Assembly: GCA_025786725.1 (NCBI GenBank)
Contig: JAHLTZ010000067.1
Coordinates: 1 to 63,460 of the forward strand
Reading direction: 5' to 3'
From: Syncephalis fuscata
Taxonomy: Eukaryota > Zoopagomycota > Zoopagomycetes > Zoopagales > Piptocephalidaceae
Length of the DNA stretch: 63,460 nucleotides
Part shown: one piece after another, positions 49,238 through 60,934 of the stretch
Numbering within the stretch: the stretch's first letter is position 1
Layout of the letters: each line of letters opens with the position of its first letter
Notes under the pieces: model-generated
What the model was told of the DNA's origin: nothing
Seen by the model: only the letters and a program-made list of their open reading frames with translations
The model's database searches: none
Made by a program: the position numbers and the translations under genes

Positions 49238-50565
49238 ATGCTCCTTGCACTACTTCGTAATACTGCTGTACGCGCCAGTATTGTTAATACAAACGTGCGC
49301 CGTGCATTTAGTGCGGCCGTGTCATCATCTGAAGGTGGCGTTAGTTTTAACCTGTCTGAAGATCAACGTGCCATCCAAGAGCTAGCTCGCAACTTTGCAG
49401 CTGAAGAGATCATACCAAAAGCACGTCATCACGATATTACTGGTGAATATCCTATGGAGATTATTAAGAAAGCATGGGCACTTGGTCTTGTTAATACGCA
49501 TGTACCGCAAGAGTGTGGCGGTCTTGGTCTTGGCGTGTTCGATTCGAGCTTAGTGACGGAAGAGCTAGCATATGGTTGTAGTGGCATTCAAACAGCCATA
49601 GAAGGCAACAATCTGGCTCAAGCACCAGTTGTATTGGCTGGCAATGAGGCGCAGCAGCGCAAGTATCTTGGACGTATGACGGAAGAGCCATTGATGTGCG
49701 CATACTGCGTGACCGAACCAAGTGCTGGCTCTGATGTTGCAGGCGCCAAAACACGCGCCGAAAAGCAGGGCGACCACTGGATACTTAACGGCCAAAAGAT
49801 GTGGATTACTAATGGCGGCAAGGCCAATTGGTACTTTGTATTAGCACGTACCGATGCAAAAGCAAGCACTGGCAAAGCATTTACTGGCTTTATTGTGGAT
49901 GCTGACTCGCCAGGTATTACTGTAGGCCGCAAGGAAATCAATATGGGCCAACGTGCCAGTGATACGCGTGGTATTACATTTGAGAATGTTAAAATACCCG
50001 ATGAGAATCGGTAAGTTTATTTGCTTGGATGTTTGCTTATAAATACTGAATAGTTTCACTGAATAAAACATTTATTAGGTTGGGCGAAGTTGGCCAAGGC
50101 TTTAAGATTGCCATGGGTGCATTCGATATTACTCGCCCGTTAGTTGCAGCCGGTGCGGTTGGTCTTGCTCGTCGCTGCTTGGACGAATCGACACGCTATG
50201 CACTGGAGCGACGCACCATGGGTCAACCTATCATTCAGCATCAGGCCATTCAATTTATGCTAGCTGATATGAGCATTGGTATTGAGTCGGCTCGTATGAT
50301 GGTGTGGCGTTCTGCTTGGTTGCGTGACCAAGGAAAACGCAACACGTATTACGCTTCAATTGCTAAAGCATTAGCAAGTGAAGTGGCCAATAAGTCTGCA
50401 GCCGATGCCGTGCAGATATTTGGCGGCAACGGCTTTAACACTGAGTACCCGGTTGAAAAGCTAATGCGTGATGCTAAAATTTTTATGATCTACGAAGGAA
50501 CAAGTCAGATCCAGCGTCTGGTCATTAGTCGCTTTATTGCGGAAGCTGCCGCTTCTAAATCTTAA
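49238..50565 (+). CDS. ACADM: Medium-chain-type acyl-CoA dehydrogenase, mitochondrial
   Basis: Two exons, 49238-50010 and 50079-50565; 419 residues, the same size as animal ACADM. FAD flavoprotein that makes the first oxidation of mitochondrial beta-oxidation, passing electrons to ETF. Seen: an Arg/Ala-rich presequence (about 1-28), [57 protein letters not shown]-like [33 protein letters not shown], and catalytic Glu397 in [10 protein letters not shown]. These match ACADM more closely than short-chain or isovaleryl enzymes. The codons are richer in G and C at third positions than in neighbouring genes, suggesting high expression. Confidence 0.95.
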
Positions 50566-53500
50566 ATCATTATTATAATAAAGTAGCAGTCGATTATGTA
50601 CAGCTTATTGATTGTCGTTTGTCTATGACATGTATGAATCATTGACGCATAAACGATTAATAAAACAAAGTTCTATTGTTAATATAAAGTACGCAATACA
50701 GTCAAAATGATACACCGACATTACTTCATTCAATACTTGTTTGTATAAAGGCGACTAATAATATCAATGAAAAGTATATATGATAATTATAGGTAGGATA
50801 GGCACTGAGTGCAATACAATAAGTGGCACATTTAATGATGATTTAAATGACTCTATCATTTGTTTATCGATTGTTTGATTAAAACGTTTGCTTGTCTAAC
50901 TATGATAATAAGTAGTTTTGATGTCAATTGACATTATTATTATCAATTCACTTATATTAACAACACAACGTATAATCTACGTCACTATTTTTTTTACACT
51001 TGACAGTATATATCCACAGCATATACTTTTACATACCATATATGCTACACAAATGGTATCGATAATAATCTAACTATTAGTTAAATTCGAACACTTTCTA
51101 CATTAATCTCTTGCAAATTACTTTCATCACTTCGATTATTGACGTTATCATCTTTATTGATACAACAAGTACATTTCTAGCTTGTTTTTATGTTATGTTG
51201 AGTATACGATGTAAAATCTCATTTTATACTTTGCTCTTACTATAAATTGCCATTACTATTCATTTAGCAACAACATTGCAATTTCAACATTGGCAGTGCG
51301 ATTTGTTACTACAAACTGAAAAAACCGTTGTTAGTACGATCTGCAGTGACAATCTATGATAAATTAGAAAATAAGGCAGCTTTGGCAACATGTAGTCTGT
51401 ATGCTATATACTAGTATATGTGCTTATATATGATCGTAATAAGTAATAAGTTAATATTAAATTGCTAAATATCATGATTCATTGTTCTATTACAATTAGT
51501 ATATAAGTAAATGGTAATAGCAACAATATTAATCTATATTATTGTTGTTACTGTAAAGTATGCAAAAAATTATATTTCAAATTCCTATGCCACTCATTGT
51601 TCAGCTTCATGTTCAATAAACGAATGTTTAGTTTGATAAAATATAATATTATTTAATGTAGTAATTTGACCATTAAATCATACTAAATTGCTAATGAATT
51701 GTAATAAAAGGCATAAATAAAAAAATCATTGATGTTATTGTCTGCATGGATAGTGTATAAATGTATTAAATGGAATTGTAATCTAGCTATTTAAGTATCA
51801 ATAGCTTTCCAATCAAATAAATAATGACTGTTTAATCTTAAAACAAATACCAAGCATAACATTAAATAAACAACAGCAAAAGTTATTATCATAAGATGCT
51901 GTTACTTTAATAAACACGCCATATATTTCTTTATTGAAATCATTTCAGTTCAATGTAAATACATACATCTCTTTGTTGCCACTATCACATCATTTATTTA
52001 ACCAATACATTTAACAAACGTGCAATAACAATACCAATTAACACTTGACTGGATAAAAATCAAATGAATATATTCCCCTCCATTTGAACAACCATGCCAA
52101 GCGATGACACCAACAACAACGTGTAATACTGCTGTTGATACTTGTGCCAATAAAGGCAATAATTGGTATTGTAAACTACATGCAAAAATGATAAAAGGTG
52201 TTGATAAGTGCAGTCCAGATATATTTGTTGATTTGGCACAAATATTTAAATGATTATAGCAAGTATTTGTTAGTAATAAAATACTTACATCTGGTTGATT
52301 GTTGTTCGTATATAAGTTATAAAACACATTTAAAATAATTCTTTTGTTGTTTGGATATTGTTATTATCTGTTATGCAATACTATAAATAAATGTAAAAGT
52401 AGTTAAAAATTGTTAAAAGTTGTTAATCATGATGATCAGCTAATATAGAAACTATGCGTCCACCTGGAATACTGGCAATACTACGACTTGGGCGTAAGTA
52501 ACAGTTGTCAGAAGCACATAGCCCTATACTAGCTTCCTATCAGGATGACAATACGGTTTATTAAACGATATGATATGCAGCAATAAACATCACTGGACTA
52601 CTGGTTCACCCAATTGTAGCTAGTGTGTAAAGCTAAGCGTATAAACACCGCTGCATACTACGATTAAAAACGAATATTGCCAAATGCTGCAGCATTATTA
52701 AATGGTTACAACATAATAGCTAATCTTTACCACGCTGTAACCAACTGCAGAAATACCATTAACAATCCGCGCAGAAGTTCTAGCACAAGGTGGCTCTTTC
52801 ATAACACTGCGGTAGCGACGCGGCATTTTATCCGATATTTGAGACTAGTATTATGTTGCACTTCATTTAATAACGCCCACAAGTAAACAGTAAACGACAT
52901 GTAATTGTCTACAAAGATGATTACATATCACATCTGGCCTAGTGTGTGATGATAGTGTTCAGCAAGTCGGAAACCGCTACACACCTCCAGCGCGCGTTTA
53001 AAACAAGTGGGCACTAGCGTATGGCCACCCATTACAGGTGCGCCGCATCGGCATGAGGTGAGTTACAACAGCGATATTTAACTTGCTAAATATCGCTGCC
53101 GAAACCCCAAAAGTTCCACATGCATCCGCACTACACTAGTATACATTCGCCTATTACAGGCAACCATACAATATTAATCTTAGTATAATGCAATAGTCTG
53201 CAATATCGCATTATACATACAATACTGCCCACAAGCAGTACACAGTATTCCATGGTCAACCAACAAGGGGACCACACACCACTGGATGTGACTACTATTC
53301 CTGATGCATACCATTAACAAACAGCTTACAGTATATTAACAACTGGAAACAGGAGAAGGCGAGGTAATGAGCAAAAGTAATTATTGCACACCTTTATGAG
53401 TTTGGTCTAAGACATGCCTACCAATTAGAATGCATAATATTGGTAAATAGTACGTGGTAGCTGCTCATTGGCGTATTGCAACTGACTGAAACCTTCTAAT

Positions 53501-54385
53501 GTCAGATACCATCTTATCAGTATATTGGATTATAATCCCTTCCTTATTTCCATATTTGCTCACTTTTTGCCTTCCATTTGCCGGTCATTTCCGCGCATAA
53601 TCAGCATATCTACACTGGCTAGTTGAATCAATTGGCCAATGCAACTGAAACATAGCCAAATACAACCATTCTTAATCAGTTGTACCACTATAATAGCGGC
53701 TCTTTCCGATGCTATCAATATTTTCAGGGTCTAGCGGGTATTTTTGCTTTCCCCCAAGTATTCTTGCCATTCGCACACAATTAAATCAGTCGATCCACAC
53801 AATTTATTACTGTATTAGTTAAATAAAAATGACTACTTTTCTTTAGAAATATGGTCTATAAAATAATTCACCGATTGAGTTTCAATGCTACTAAATAGAA
53901 ATAAAATACACGTTGTTCATATTACATTACAAAGTCCGTTAAAGTTATGAAGTAAAAGCAGGAATAAACACGTAACCATATTGACTGCAAAGGCCAACAT
54001 GAAAACCAGTATGATGTGGCACATGCATGCTTAGCCAAGTGACTATGCAAATACCGATGTGTGCAATAGTTTGCTATACAGCTTAGGACTGAGCTATAGC
54101 ATCAGTAAGCAGAACATACTACAGCGGATGTAGAATTAGTGTATATGTACAATAAAGTATTATTATTATTTTATTACTTTCAATACTGACTGATATTATA
54201 CTATTATAAGCGTATTTAAGTCGATTCAATTTATTGTTACAATTGTCTAAAAAACAGATGGCACTATTTAACGTGGGCCAAACATATATTTTGTTTTAAG
54301 CATTGTCGCTATTGCACTTTCATCTTTTGTTTCTTTGCTTTAACAATTACTCATTTCCATTGTTTTTACTTGATATCTTACAACC
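50566..54385. other. 3.8-kb gene-poor region
   Basis: Contains a 167-bp repeat (50667-50832), a diverged repeat (about 50905-51390) related to 57236-57880, and, at 52440-53800, less AT-rich unique sequence in which I found no gene. Small ORFs there (such as 51998-52327 minus and 52677-52886 plus) show no domains or coherent exon partners. Confidence 0.4.
50667..50832 (+). repeat. 167-bp direct repeat (copy 1)
   Basis: Nearly identical to 58806-58972, including CGCAATACAGTCAAAATGAT. Present 3' of ACADM here and 3' of RSR1 in the other copy. Confidence 0.9.
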
Positions 54386-56922
54386 ATGAATCCTTCAAAC
54401 GAGCAACAAGCGGCGACTCCAGCTTCTGAGTCCACCTCCTCAAACTCACGCTCAGCCTCGCCTGTCGCGGCTCTTTCTACCGCCACATTGCCATCGGCCT
54501 TTTAGGCAATGGCAAAGCATTCTACGCAAAGATTCCGGTTTGCTGGGATGCTTTGACGCAAGAAGAGCGCAATAGCGCTGTAGGCTGGCTTGAAGTATAT
54601 GGAGAAGAGCCTCAAGGTATGTTGGAATGATACTAAACGTATATGTATCTAAATAATAGCTGCTTAGAATTCATTTTGATGGCTAACCAAAAGTTCATTG
54701 TTGGTGCCGACCAACAGTGGTAAGTAACAATAAACTTATGTATAGTAGCAAACTAACAATATGCCAAATCTTCAATAGTGACTACCAGTTAAGTGTGGCT
54801 GATATGCCACAGGTCTGCTTTGCAGTATCGGCAGTAAGTATATCATACACTTTAATAGCTAATCATTAACTATGAATCATCATAGGACCATACAACAGTC
54901 TCATGCACGGTAAGTAATAACTATTTAACATTTTTATTACTAACTAGTAAATTAGAACATGGGATTGCCGACTTTAATGAGTAAGTTTTAATAAGTAATA
55001 GAAATCAAATTATTAACGTTTAATTTAGTGAATAATCATGAGGTAGTTCAAAATGAAGTAGATCAAGATACAGATAAATGCTTCATTAAGATTCCAGGCT
55101 GCAAAAGTAAGTACCGATTGTTTAATATTATTGCTATTAACAACATTTATTGCAGCTACATTTACGGCTTATAATCTTAAACTGGCTATCAGCTCGCCAG
55201 AAGAATATAATTTAAATTATATTTTAGTAAGTTTACAAATGCAATTAGATAGTAGAATAACACACATATTGCTACCATAGAACGCTCATTCTTATTATGA
55301 AATTACGAGCGATGCTCTTGGGCAGTAAGTATTTAGACCAGTAAGACAACTAGATAGCTAACTATTTATAACAGCGGCTCCTTTGGCACGGTGCATCTAG
55401 CATTGAATCGCAACACAGGCCAACGTGTTGCGGTTAAGGTCTCATTACACCGTAATAATGAAGACCGCATTGCAAATGAGCTTGCCGCCTTACGTAGCGT
55501 AAGAAACGACACTCATTTCGCAACGTTGCTAGATCAAATAGGCACTCCCAACAAAATGTACTTGATTCTTAAGTACATGGCCGGCGGCGATCTGGCTGGC
55601 TACGTCAGCCGCCATGGACCTCTTCCAGAGATGGAAGTAAAACATATCTTTAAGCAGCTATTCGAAGGTGCTCAGGTAAGTACTACTATAATTAATAATT
55701 AAAATACTAATACTGCATTAGATTTTACACAATCTGAATATTGCTCATGGCGGTAAGTAAACATGCATTTATATTACAATTATTAATTATGGCTATTATT
55801 ATCACATAATTAGACATCAAGGTAATTTATTTATTTAACATTATGCAGCATTGCTAACAATCAAATAGCCACGCAATATATTGTTAGCTGCAGACTGTGA
55901 GCGCCCTGAAGTCGTGTATACGGACTTTGGGGAAGCCCAGTTTATAGATTCTCATATGCCGTATGTTTATTGCGGCACCGTGCCATACATAGCACCCGAG
56001 GTGGTGTTGGCATCAATTATGCGACAAAATCTATTGTCAATTGCACTAGGCGACGAGGATAATGAGTTTCGCAACCAGCTAAACTCGTCAACTGTCAGTG
56101 GGTATGGCACCCCCATTGACATGTGGAGCCTAGGCGTAATGCTCTACGAGTTGTTAACAGGTAAGTGCAAACAAAAACAAAATGTCATACTAACTATTTT
56201 ATGCTGCAATTAGGCCATTATCCTTATAATAATCGGCATGGCGTTTTTGGATACATGAAGAATGTATTGACAACGACGCTTAATGTGGAGCAGACAAATC
56301 AACTCAGCAATGAAGGTAAGTTGAATATTTATTTACTAACAATAGCTAACATTGCGCAGCTATTGATTTGATAACGCGGCTACTGACCATTGATAGTAGC
56401 ACGCGTTATACAGCAGAAGACGCGCTGGTTTGCCACTGGTTTGATGAGGAGGAGCAAGTGGATGCAGATGCACCACTTAATGTCGTTTCTTTAAATGAAG
56501 AAGAACCAGAAGCATCAACGGCATCACCACCAACAACACCACCACCACCACCAACGACACCAACAACAACACCACCTCCACCAATAACACCAATAACAAC
56601 ACCAATAACAACACCAATAACAACACCATCACCAATAACAACACCAACAACACCACCATCACCAATAACAACACCAATAACAACACCATCACCACCAACG
56701 ACACCAGCAACACCACCATCACCAACACCAATGCCATCACCACCGCCACCAACAACAACACAAGCAGCATTTGGGCCAACAACAAAGAAGCAGCGGCTAG
56801 CGCCTAAGCTTTTACAGCGACGCCGCCTAAAGCGCCAATGCTACTCAAAATACAAATCACAAGGTGCTGCCAAACGGTCAATTCCCTTCCGAAAATGCCG
56901 CCTCAATAAAGGTGCATATTAG
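54386..56922 (+). CDS. FHA-domain serine/threonine kinase, Chk2/Rad53/Dun1-like (N-terminus uncertain)
   Basis: Exons: (54386)-54616, 54668-54719, 54779-54833, 54886-54909, 54956-54980, 55029-55106, 55156-55226, 55281-55324, 55375-55675, 55722-55752, 55814-55821, 55869-56160, 56214-56315, 56360-56922. A diverged FHA region (FIVGADQQCDYQLS, TNMGLPTLMNN) is followed by a complete kinase: GHGSFGTV, AVKV, HGDIKPRN (Arg of HRD is Gly), TDFGEA, CGTVPYIAPE, DMWSLGVMLYELLTG. FHA kinases act in DNA-damage checkpoint signalling. A Pro/Thr low-complexity stretch and a basic tail end the protein. Exon 11 is 8 nt. The ATG frame hits TAG at 54503, while the FHA frame is offset; either the start is elsewhere, a short intron exists, or there is an indel. 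Confidence 0.8.
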
Positions 56923-58082
56923 TTAAAGGTAAGAACTCATTAACAATCAATCAAATCATAATGCTAACTATCTAATATACTTAGTTGCTTTACATCATCT
57001 ATTCATTGCTTATATGGTACCAATAAATATTGTGAATATTCTTTTATTTAGTATATAAATCATCGTTTCATTTTCTACAATGTAATAAAACTAACATGTT
57101 TTATTTTAATGACTTTTATTCTTTTAATACATTCGCCATTATACTGAAGCTACGTTCTATAATAATGAGTGTTTTTTGGGTGTAAATGATTTTATTTTTT
57201 TAATACATTCGCCATTATACTGAAGCTACGTTCTATAATAATGAGTAGTTTTGGTGTCAAATGACTTTTATTCTTGATGCATTTATTCATTTACTATTAA
57301 TCTGTTCTATGATGTATTGACATGTTGGGTAAATTGACTTTTATTATTTACACTCCGTTTATTAATAAGTCAAACTCGGCTGTTTATAAATATTGACTGA
57401 CTGACTCACATCTCACAATCTACGTCATCACATTTTCTTTCTCTTTCTTTACACTTGATAACATGTATACATTGTATATACTTGTGCACTCCATATATAC
57501 TATTTAGATAGTATCAGTAGTTGGCTGAATATTAGTCAAGTAAATAGTGTAGAGGGTGTTTGTACTTGCATTGCTCTTTTGTAATCTGACCTTTTTTATA
57601 AATCACTTTCTTCACTTCGATCATTGGTGTTAACAACTTTTATTGACACGGTAGGTGCATTTCTGACTTGTTTTATGTTATCTCGAGCATATACTGTAAA
57701 ATCTTGTTGTATGCTTTGTTTTATTATGGATCGCCATTGCAGATCATCTGGCAACAACTTAGCAATCTCAACAGTGACAGTGCAATATGCTACTGCCAGG
57801 GCTGTAGAAAGCTGCTGTTAGTACGATCTGTGGTAGCAATCTATAACAAACTAAAGGATACAATAAATTTTGTAGCATATAACTACCACATTGATTCTAC
57901 ATCAATCCTGTGCATATATAGCAATGGCAATATTGAAAGTACTGCTAGTATGGTTGTTGAACAAGTCTTCAACGCCGATACAGCAATGTAATCCGCTACT
58001 ATTGCTACTACTGTGTGTGCACAATTACCAGCATAATGACCGCACTGGATATGTACTGTTACTTCTTTACTAATAGAATGTT
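56923..58082. other. Spacer with diverged repeat copy
   Basis: 57130-57245 has two near-identical 70-bp stretches in tandem (around CATTCGCCATTATACTGAAG). About 57236-57880 is a diverged relative of 50905-51390. ORFs here are not supported. Confidence 0.5.
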
Positions 58083-58735
58083 ATATATGTGTACTGGATA
58101 TATGCATACTGGATAATGGATCTACAGTGATGAGTATTTATAATTGATGTCACTCACCGCTCATCATCATGTTCAATAAATTGGTTATTATTAGATATCA
58201 GCCATTTGACCACCAGAAAACAACAAATGTGATAATGTAATGATTAAATAAAACTCACCACTTGTCCCCATGTTCAAGAGAACGAAAATGTAGTTCAGCT
58301 ACGCGAATGTTATTAAATAAATTCATTTGACCTCAAATCACACTAAATGGGTAATAAATTGTTTAATAGTGAAGAAATAAACCAACATATAATAATAGCA
58401 TAATACGAATCAATGGTTAAACAAAAATATGCCATTTAAAAAGGACTGTAGATAGACTAGTCATTGTTAAATAAAAGACTCAACCTTTAGATGGCAGTAG
58501 TACTTTGCATTATCGCTGATGGTCAATCACAATGATTTTATAACAAAAGCTTTTAGTAAAGCTGAGAGATTAGTAAAAAGATAATGAATTATTTGTAAAT
58601 AATAACAGAAAGAAATAACTAGTGGTTATATTGTTGCTTGGCCATGTGGCAATATAATCGTTATTTAGATTGATAAATGGTTAATAGTCGTATTATGACA
58701 ATAATTGCCTTATTAATAGGCACCTTTGGTGATGT
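58083..58735 (+). repeat. R1 / inverted-arm fragment, third copy
   Basis: Near-identical to 32636-33287 in the same orientation, thus a dispersed copy of part of the inverted-repeat arm. Confidence 0.95.
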
Positions 58736-58805
58736 GCATTAGTAGACACGTCATTGTGGTATATAATAATGTGTAAAAGATGTAAAACTGTCCATAATCG
58801 TGACA

Positions 58806-58972
58806 AAAGTTCTATTGTTGATATAAAGTACGCAATACAGTCAAAATGATACACCGACATTACTTCATTCAATACTTGTTTGTATAAAGGCGACTAATAA
58901 TATCAATGAAAAGTATATATGATAATTATAGGTAGGATAGGCACTGAGTGCAATACAATAAGTGGCACATTC
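58806..58972 (+). repeat. 167-bp direct repeat (copy 2)
   Basis: Matches 50667-50832. The region to 59200 also has short GATAGAT-type repeats (59120-59160). Confidence 0.9.
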
Positions 58973-59200
58973 AATAATGATATTAATAAATGAGAAAAGC
59001 ACGAAACGACTGTCACAAATGAATGTGTACTAATCATTATTCTATTTACTAACCAGAGCCAGCTGGCAGACAAATAGAATAAAGACAAAGGCAGACAGGT
59101 AGGCAGACGAATATATAAATGAATAGATAGAAGGGTGGATGGGTAGAAAGATAGATAGCTTGGTAGTATAGACTGTAGCCAAGGGATAGGTGTGGTATCA

Positions 59201-60126
59201 TTACAGGATAGTGCACTTCTTTCGACGAGATTTACCATGAGTACCATTTTGTTTACCGGTACCTAGTATGCCGCCTGCACGTCGTACTTCGCGTACCAAT
59301 GCATAGAATGCCTCATCTACATTGTCGGCAGTCTTTGCACTCGTTTCAAGGAATGGACAACGCCATTCGGCTGCCAATTTCCTGCCTTCATCGGTTGACA
59401 CTTCGCGCTCATGGCTGATGTCCGTCTTATTACCAATTAGAACAATAGGTACGTCACGATCATCAGCCGCGCCTTTTACATGGAGAATCTGTTCGCGCCG
59501 TTCAGCCAACTCTTCAAATGATCCTTTTGAAGTAACCGCGTAGACAAGAAGAAAGCCTTCACCACGCTTCATGTACATATCGTACAATGCGGTGAATTGT
59601 TCGGTACCGGCCGTGTCGATAATTTCAAGCAAACAAGGCAGTTCATCGACCTGAAGTGCACGTCGGAAGCAGTCTTCTATAGTTGGATCGTAAAATTCAA
59701 TGAAAAGTCCTTGGACAAATTGAATCGTCTATAATAAAACAAAAGAAGTGTAAAAAGATGATAAATGATTAGTATTGATATTTCTATTAATAATAGTATA
59801 TTCATCATTAATACTATTTCATTTCTATTGGAAAATGGTCATTACTATATTAAATACAGGATTAAATACAAAAATTCAATACAATCTATACAATGCCATG
59901 TAAACAAGTAAAAAAAAACACCCACAGCAAAACCACATGGCACCCACATGGCTATACATAAATAACTGAATGATTACAGCTATAGATAATTACTACAATT
60001 ATCTATGACTATGCTTATTATACCAACAGTAACGCCATCTAATTGCACAATCTGACATTCTCTACTTACTAGGGCAGATTTTCCAACACCACCTGAACCA
60101 AATACTACTAGCTGAATAGTTTCCAT
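59201..60126 (-). CDS. RSR1: Ras-superfamily GTPase, Rsr1/Bud1-Rap type
   Basis: Two exons, 60126-60070 and 59728-59201, around a 341-bp intron, unusually long for this window; 194 residues. G1 is GSGGVGKSAL, the effector loop is YDPTIED, G3 is DTAGTEQF, G4 is NKTD, G5 is ETSAK. It ends in a polybasic KSRRKK and CAAX box CTIL, predicting geranylgeranylation and plasma-membrane targeting. Thr in place of Ras Gln61 (DTAGT) is the Rap/Rsr1 hallmark. Rsr1 marks the site of polarised growth via Cdc24/Cdc42 in yeasts; the same role here is inferred. Confidence 0.9.
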
Positions 60127-60934
60127 AGCGCTATAGACAGTAATAGGTTAGTTAATCAATCAATGGTGAGTCAAATAGTAAGACGCCGAATAGATGGCAC
60201 CACTTCTTCACTTACTACTATGAATCAAAGCAGATGAATAGCCCGGTCCAATATAGATAGCGTGGCAACGACGAATTAAGCTATCGATGTAAGATGACAA
60301 ATAAGTATGCTAATTCGCTACTTTGCAATAAATGGCTTAGTAGAATTCAAAGTAAGCGAGCGGAGAACAGGTCACAAAGTGGAAGAAGAAGAAGCGAGGC
60401 AAGGCGAGAATAAAAGCATGCGTGCGTGGGTGTGCTTGTGATAGTCTCAGCACTGCACGCATAACATCTTTTATTTTCAAAGACTTTCCTGTTATTACTA
60501 CAAATGGATCGGGTAATTATTACCATCGTTGCTATCTAGTAACTGTAAATCCTTTTTACGCAGCAATGCGATGTTAATAGACGCAGAGAAAAGTGGTTTA
60601 TTTGCACAATAAATTCAAGTAATCAGAGACATTGATAAAAATAAACATAGGTGTTATATTAATTCTGTGTTGTTGTTTGTTGTTATGTTGTTGCATGTCC
60701 ACAAATATAGCCTGTAATTGTTTATAAGCCAGACAAAGTAGCAGTAAGGCGAGACCGGCACGCCTTGCAATTGAATAAACTGATATCCTCAAGGCAAGTC
60801 GCTGGTTTTGTAGTTGATTAAGATAGAAAAGTTAGAGGAAGGACAAAAAACAGCTGTAGACAGATCAACAGATAAGACGTAAAATAAGTCTTTAAGCGCA
60901 AAAGTAACAAAGTAAATGCAGTAATATACATGCA
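60127..60934. other. Spacer between RSR1 promoter side and DMA-type gene 3' end
   Basis: 800 bp. The RSR1 5' side contains purine-rich stretches near 60370-60410. No gene recognised. Confidence 0.4.

Noticed and set aside
51998-52327. 109-codon minus ORF with a GTAAGT inside
   Set aside because: No consistent exon chain or recognised family in any frame; not supported as a gene.
52454-52700. Short plus ORF beginning MRPPGILAILRLG with a donor-like GTAAGT
   Set aside because: The nearest acceptor would give a 28-nt intron, and no downstream coding frame follows.
56477-56785. 102-codon minus ORF rich in Leu/Val
   Set aside because: Antisense shadow of the Pro/Thr-rich tail of the kinase gene.
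57624-58073. Overlapping plus ORFs 3' of the kinase gene
   Set aside because: They lie in a diverged dispersed repeat also present near 50905-51390, where the frames are not kept.
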